Below are positions 40,355 to 44,169 of a stretch of 44,169 nt of DNA, in pieces. Under the pieces are notes generated by a model. It did no database searches, was not told the DNA's origin, and saw only the letters and a list, made by a program, of their open reading frames with translations. Where the stretch lies: contig JAEZKW010000184.1 in NCBI GenBank assembly GCA_023415375.1, positions 1 through 44,169 of the forward strand. The letters are read 5' to 3'. Position numbers and translations under genes: made by a program. The DNA comes from Bacillota bacterium (GTDB taxonomy: Bacteria; Bacillota; UBA4882; UBA8346). How positions within the stretch are numbered: position 1 is the first letter of the stretch; every line of letters starts with the position of its first letter.

Positions 40355-41145
40355 GCAACACCGATTTTTTAGGCCGAGGGAAACGTTTTGTCATTGGTAT
40401 GGTGCATTGCCTGGCGCTACCCGGAATGCCCGGGTTTTGCGGGGATATGAAAAAAGTAATGGATCAGGCCGTCTCCGACGCCCTCACTCTTGAAAAGTCC
40501 GGTATGGATGCCATTATTGTTGAAAATATGGGAGACAATCCTTTTGGTGTTATTCTCGATACGGAACAATCTTGTGCCCTGGCGGTCGTGAGCGCGCATG
40601 TAGCTTCTGCAGTTAAAATCCCCATCGGAATCGATGCGGCGATGAATGACTATAAGACCTCCATTTCTATTGCCAAGGCTATTGACGGTTCATTTGTCAG
40701 AATACCGGTTTTTGTGGATACGGTTGAATTTTTTGGCGGTATTATCAAGCCCTGCGCCAGAGAGGCTATGCTTTTCAGGAAGAATCTCCAGGCGGAAAGC
40801 ATTAAAATATTGGCGGATATTCAAGTAAAGCATACCCATATGGTACTTCCCCATATTACCATTGAAGATTCAGCCAAAACCGCCGAATCCTGTGGCGCTG
40901 ATGCGATTATTGTAACCGGGACGCATCTTGGGGTGGAAACACCGATTGAAATCATTCAGCGGGTCCGAAAGGTCACGAAGTTGCCCCTTATTGCAGGCAG
41001 TGGGGTGAAAACTGCCAATATTAAAGAGCAACTTTCTATCGCCGATGGCGCCATCGTGGGAACAAGTCTTAAAGAGGGCGGGGTTATTGAGAATCCTGTA
41101 TCGTTAAAATTGGCAAGTGAATTAATGAGTACATTAAAAGGATAG
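40351..41145 (+). CDS. BtpA/SgcQ-family TIM-barrel protein
   Basis: A 264-residue protein of the BtpA family. It starts with the typical KRFVIGMVHCLALPGMPG and has MDAIIVENMGDNPF, the IGIDAAMNDYKTSISIAKA strand and a late TIM-barrel phosphate-binding region, IVTGTHLG, LIAGSGVKTANIKEQL and ADGAIVGTSLKEGG. BtpA was first linked to photosystem I stability in cyanobacteria; SgcQ of E. coli lies in a sugar operon; no enzymatic function is established to my knowledge. The C-terminal phosphate site suggests a phosphorylated ligand. It is coupled to the phosphorylase by a 4-base overlap, hinting at action on the sugar-phosphate product. Confidence 0.9.
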   Translation: MSNTDFLGRGKRFVIGMVHCLALPGMPGFCGDMKKVMDQAVSDALTLEKSGMDAIIVENMGDNPFGVILDTEQSCALAVVSAHVASAVKIPIGIDAAMNDYKTSISIAKAIDGSFVRIPVFVDTVEFFGGIIKPCAREAMLFRKNLQAESIKILADIQVKHTHMVLPHITIEDSAKTAESCGADAIIVTGTHLGVETPIEIIQRVRKVTKLPLIAGSGVKTANIKEQLSIADGAIVGTSLKEGGVIENPVSLKLASELMSTLKG

Positions 41146-41153
41146 TGTTGAAA

Positions 41154-42302
41154 ATGATGAGACCGATGAAATTAGCGGGCAGCCAATTAATGTTTGGTTT
41201 AAACTCCCTGGAACATTTAAAAACTCTCACAGGTACCAAAGCTTTTATTGTAACTGGCGGCTCAAGTATGAAAAAGAGCGGGATTCTTCAGAAAGTAATC
41301 GATTTATTTGGAGAGGCCGGGATTGCCAGTGAAGTTTTTTCAGGCGTAGAGCCTGATCCCCTGTTTAGTACAGTATTTCGTGGCGCACAGGCGATGAAGT
41401 CTTTTGGCCCGGATATTATTGTGGCTCTGGGCGGCGGTTCGGCAATGGATGCTGCTAAAGCAATGTGGGTCTTTTATGAGCACCCGGAACTTACTAAATT
41501 ATCCGATATACTACCGCCCAATGGAATACCAAAGCTCAGGCAGAAAGCGATAATGGTTTGTATTCCATCCACCAGCGGTACCGCCAGCGAAGTTAGCCGC
41601 TCAGTCGTTATCACCGAAGATGGGACTCATACGAAATACGGTATTGGAAATATGGAAATGATGCCTGATGTGGCAATTTGCGATCCTCAAGTGACAATGA
41701 CCATGCCACCTCAAATAACGGCAGAAACCGGAATGGATGCACTCACTCACGCTTTGGAGGCATTGGTCTCAAAAAGAGCGAACTATCTCAGCCATATTTT
41801 AGCAGTGGCTGCGGCGAAGGATATTATCCATTACTTGCCCCAAGTGCATAAGGATGGTTCCAATATCGAATATCGGGAAATGATGCTCAATGCCTCAATG
41901 ACGGCGGGACTTGCATTTACCAATGTCTCACTGGGAATCGTTCATTCCATGGCACACACCATTGGAAGTTTTTTTGGGATTGCTCATGGACTGGCTGATG
42001 CGGTGCTACTTCCTTATGTCATCGCTTTCAACCGGATTGACGAGTCTGCCTGTAATACCTATCAGGCTTTTGCAGAGGAAATAGGTAGTACAGATATCGT
42101 GGCTGTTATTAAAGAATTAAACCGTAGTTTGGGGATTGCCGCTTCCTTCGGGGAAATTATTAAAAATCAAGAGGAATATATTGTCAAGCTGGATACAATG
42201 GTCGAAATGGCCCAAAAAGATGGTTGTACGAAAACCAATCCGGTGATACCCAGCAAAGATCAATTCAAATCATTGTTTATGAAAGCCTACCGCGGAGAGT
42301 GA
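41154..42302 (+). CDS. Iron-containing alcohol dehydrogenase (group III)
   Basis: A 382-residue NAD(P)-dependent dehydrogenase. The dinucleotide site VALGGGSAMDAAKAMW, the PSTSGTASEVSRSVVIT segment and the metal ligands in ETGMDALTHALEA, GIVHSMAHTIG and GIAHGLADAVLLP are all present. The start is uncertain: GTG 41145 overlaps the previous stop by one base, TTG 41148 has AAGGA 5 bases upstream, and ATG 41154 has it 11 bases upstream; I use the ATG. Members reduce aldehydes or oxidise alcohols, including short aldehydes made by sugar-phosphate aldolases. In this operon it probably processes an aldehyde or polyol arising from the sugar moiety, an inference from context. Confidence 0.93.
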   Translation: MMRPMKLAGSQLMFGLNSLEHLKTLTGTKAFIVTGGSSMKKSGILQKVIDLFGEAGIASEVFSGVEPDPLFSTVFRGAQAMKSFGPDIIVALGGGSAMDAAKAMWVFYEHPELTKLSDILPPNGIPKLRQKAIMVCIPSTSGTASEVSRSVVITEDGTHTKYGIGNMEMMPDVAICDPQVTMTMPPQITAETGMDALTHALEALVSKRANYLSHILAVAAAKDIIHYLPQVHKDGSNIEYREMMLNASMTAGLAFTNVSLGIVHSMAHTIGSFFGIAHGLADAVLLPYVIAFNRIDESACNTYQAFAEEIGSTDIVAVIKELNRSLGIAASFGEIIKNQEEYIVKLDTMVEMAQKDGCTKTNPVIPSKDQFKSLFMKAYRGE

Positions 42303-42366
42303 AACTTCCGCACTCGTCGTCGATATCAATATTCTTTGGACATCTTCAGAAAGGTTGGAACCATCT

Positions 42367-43089
42367 ATGAAACTAATTTGTTATTTATCCAACGGTTACC
42401 CGACGATTGAATCCTGCATCCGTATTGCGGATGAATATGTAGATGCCGGATGTGATATCATTGAAGTCGATTTTCCGTCCGCCAATCCGTTTCTGGAAGG
42501 AGAATACATTGCCGGCAGAATGAAGGAGGCTCTGAAAAATTGCAGTGATTACGAAAAGTATATGGATGGTATCCGTCAAATAAAATCAAACCATCCAGAC
42601 ACTCAATTTTTAATTGTGATTTATGAGGAAACGATTATCAATATTGGTGTAGAACGATTTGTTCAGTTTTGTCTTCAAAACCAAATCCGCGATATCATTT
42701 ATGTCGGCGGCAATAATAAAGCTGTTAAAGATAAATTGGTGGATAGTGGTATTCGGATCTCCTGCTATGTTCAATTTCATATGCTGGAAGAAGAAATAAC
42801 GGCAGCTCTTTCAGCGAACGGATTTGTTTACATGCAGGCCAAGCCGACCAATAACAATATTCATCCGAAGTTTCCAACATTGAAAGCCTGTATCCAGGAG
42901 TTAAAAAGTAGGGGAATTCGTGGGGAAATCTATGCAGGAGTAGGTATTTACACGACTGATGATATTCAAATGGCCAAAAACTCCGGCGCCGATGCTGTCT
43001 TTGTCGGCAGCACCATCTTGAAACTGCAAAGTGATATCCCCAAAATGAAAGAAAAGATTGCGGAGCTTAAAAAAGCTTGTAACGACTAA
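42367..43089 (+). CDS. TrpA-like TIM-barrel protein
   Basis: A 240-residue homologue of tryptophan synthase alpha subunit. The start YLSNGYPTIESC resembles TrpA YITAGDP; IIEVDFPSANPFLEGEY aligns with the TrpA catalytic region IELGIPFSDPLADGP, keeping the catalytic Glu (Glu33, TrpA Glu49) and replacing the catalytic Asp (TrpA Asp60) by Glu44 at the same spacing of 11. GVGIYTTDDIQMAKNSGADA and FVGSTIL match the phosphate-binding end. There are no other trp genes here, so tryptophan synthesis is unlikely; a retro-aldol type lyase acting on a sugar phosphate is my inference. ATG 42367 is used; an upstream in-frame TTG at 42355 directly abuts AAGG. It is the last gene before a terminator. Confidence 0.85.
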   Translation: MKLICYLSNGYPTIESCIRIADEYVDAGCDIIEVDFPSANPFLEGEYIAGRMKEALKNCSDYEKYMDGIRQIKSNHPDTQFLIVIYEETIINIGVERFVQFCLQNQIRDIIYVGGNNKAVKDKLVDSGIRISCYVQFHMLEEEITAALSANGFVYMQAKPTNNNIHPKFPTLKACIQELKSRGIRGEIYAGVGIYTTDDIQMAKNSGADAVFVGSTILKLQSDIPKMKEKIAELKKACND

Positions 43090-43382
43090 AAACTGATTGA
43101 ATAAAGAGATACATAGTATATAACTTCCACTTATGCAAGGGTTGCTTCGATGAAAGACTTTAAGCGTTAACCTCATAAGCCGGAGGTTATTTTTGTATGT
43201 ATCGAGTCCTCTTACCTTCCTATAAATTAAGGATTTCCATTTACATTTCGAAAAAGCAGGAAATAGAAGCGGAGAATCGAACGATCAATTCATAATCGTC
43301 ATAACATTAATCTATTTTCTTATAGACTTATAGTAAAATGAAATATTTCTCGTTGAAGAATATGAAATGAAAGGGGAAAATT
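43090..43382. other. Gap between the nucleoside operon and the methyltransferase gene
   Basis: No gene. It contains the terminator at 43168-43196; the remainder is AT-rich. TAAAAT at 43334-43339 could be a -10 box for the methyltransferase, but no -35 is evident. Confidence 0.5.
43168..43196 (+). terminator. Terminator of the nucleoside operon
   Basis: TAACCTC pairs perfectly with GAGGTTA around an 8-base loop, followed by TTTTTG. It is about 80 bases after the TrpA-like gene. Confidence 0.78.
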
Positions 43383-44169
43383 ATGGCTGCTCAACCTAAC
43401 TTATATACAAAAGCGGCATTCTTATATGATTTTGATAACCGGGATATTGTGAAATCCGATATTCCCTTTTACTTGGAATATGCAGCAAAATATCGGGGAA
43501 ATATCTTGGAACTGGCCTGCGGAACGGGACGGGTTTCGATTATCCTTGCCCAAAACGGTTATAAAACTTATGGTATTGATCTTTCCGATAGTATGCTCGA
43601 CCAATTTAAAATCAAGCTGAAATTCGAGCCTCAAAGCGTCCAGGATAACATCCGGATCGGTCAATATGATATGGCAAATTTTAAACTTAATCAGACGTTT
43701 TCTTTGATTATCGTTCCGTTTAGGGCTTTTCAATCTTTGATAACTGCGGAATCCCAAAGAAATTGTTTGAAATGTGTCTATCGGCATTTGAGACCTGAAG
43801 GAGTTTTTATTATCAATGTTTTTAGGCCCTACAAAAAAATGGATGAAAGTTGGGTTTATCCGGAAATGGTCCAATGGGAAGTTAGGGATGAAAAAACCGG
43901 GAATACAATCATCAAAAAACACCGAGGCCCAAAAATTGATGTAGCGAATCAAATAATTTATCCGGAAATGATTTATCAAGTGCTTGAGCCCGACGGTAAA
44001 GTAACTGAAATTGTTGAGCCATTGGAATTGAAGTATTATTACGATGAGGATTTAAGAAATTTATTGGAGTCTGAGGGCTTTGAAATTAAGGAAGAATACG
44101 GCTATTATGATAAATGCAATATTCAAAACGGAAAAGAACTCATTTTTGTATGCGGGAAAAAGGGATCAC
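43383..44169 (+). CDS. Class I SAM-dependent methyltransferase (3' end outside the window)
   Basis: The frame runs from ATG 43383 to the window edge without a stop, 262 codons so far. Motif I is ILELACGTGRVSI, followed by the acidic end of strand 2 in TYGIDLSDSMLDQFK and a motif-II-like YDMANFKL, characteristic of Rossmann-fold SAM methyltransferases of the ubiE/type 11-25 group. AAAGGGG lies about 6 bases before the ATG. The substrate cannot be read from sequence. It is separated from the nucleoside operon by a terminator, so it is probably an independent unit. A 185-codon open frame on the opposite strand is its shadow. Confidence 0.9.
   Translation, partial: MAAQPNLYTKAAFLYDFDNRDIVKSDIPFYLEYAAKYRGNILELACGTGRVSIILAQNGYKTYGIDLSDSMLDQFKIKLKFEPQSVQDNIRIGQYDMANFKLNQTFSLIIVPFRAFQSLITAESQRNCLKCVYRHLRPEGVFIINVFRPYKKMDESWVYPEMVQWEVRDEKTGNTIIKKHRGPKIDVANQIIYPEMIYQVLEPDGKVTEIVEPLELKYYYDEDLRNLLESEGFEIKEEYGYYDKCNIQNGKELIFVCGKKGS

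Noticed and set aside
32157..43089. Pseudouridine or queuosine salvage operon
   Set aside because: There is a PfkB kinase and a nucleoside importer, but no PsuG-type glycosidase, no QueL-like enzyme and no ECF/YhhQ transporter; the phosphorylase points to ordinary phosphorolysis.
43422..43979. A 185-codon open frame on the minus strand
   Set aside because: It is antisense to the methyltransferase gene, whose plus-strand frame has clear SAM motifs and a ribosome binding site.
1..44169. CRISPR arrays, tRNA or rRNA genes, toxin-antitoxin pairs, prophage genes
   Set aside because: No regularly spaced 25-40-bp repeats with unique spacers, no tRNA-like cloverleaf or rRNA sequence and no phage structural genes were seen when reading the sequence.

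Overview
The window looks like a piece of chromosome from an endospore-forming Bacillota (Firmicutes) species outside the classical Bacilli. The evidence is strong AGGAGG-type ribosome binding sites, frequent TTG/GTG starts, sigma-A style promoters, four CotS-type spore-coat kinase homologues, a PASTA-containing SpoVD/FtsI transpeptidase, a MurE with the DNPR motif of meso-diaminopimelate ligases, and an acetogen/clostridial-type formate-tetrahydrofolate ligase. I cannot name the species.

Layout. 1-807: no intact gene; a frameshifted minus-strand relic of a transposon-type AAA ATPase, and low-complexity repeats. 808-4332: a three-gene set (YdjC/HpnK deacetylase, ArnT-like glycosyltransferase, GtrB/ArnC-like polyprenyl-phosphate glycosyltransferase) with the composition of the Francisella FlmF2-NaxD-FlmK amino-sugar pathway. 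4506-8695: a DUF421 membrane protein, an overlapping alkaline-phosphatase-superfamily enzyme and a long U32 (RlhA-type) protein. 8714-11439: rpsO and pnp, each with a structured leader. 11532-16854: three tandem CotS-like kinases on the minus strand, and divergently a new 54-codon membrane ORF, a fourth CotS-like kinase and a PHP-domain phosphoesterase. 17269-29548: a division/cell-wall (dcw) cluster: mraZ with its repeat operator, rsmH, ftsL, PASTA-PBP, murE, murF, mraY, ftsW, murG, murA; murD, murC, murB, ddl and ftsQAZ are absent from their usual places. 29701-31434: fhs. 31497-31918: a palindromic repeat and a decayed alpha/beta hydrolase.

31966-43089 is the most interesting part: one promoter and a 38-bp dyad operator precede a GntR/UTRA regulator, a BMP-type nucleoside ABC transporter (binding protein, double ATPase, two permeases), and then a tightly packed set of isochorismatase-like hydrolase, PfkB kinase, nucleoside phosphorylase, BtpA-family TIM barrel, iron alcohol dehydrogenase and a TrpA-like TIM barrel. 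I read it as uptake and catabolism of a nucleoside or modified nucleoside; the two TIM-barrel proteins and the dehydrogenase are not part of any standard nucleoside pathway I know, so this may be an undescribed route. The window ends inside a SAM methyltransferase gene.

The intergenic spaces hold several repeat families: a 52-53-bp palindrome in two inverted copies (4535 and 16905), a MITE-like element inside the nucleoside operon (36996), a long palindrome after fhs (31497), and four 14-bp tandem palindromes between ftsL and the PBP gene (19202).
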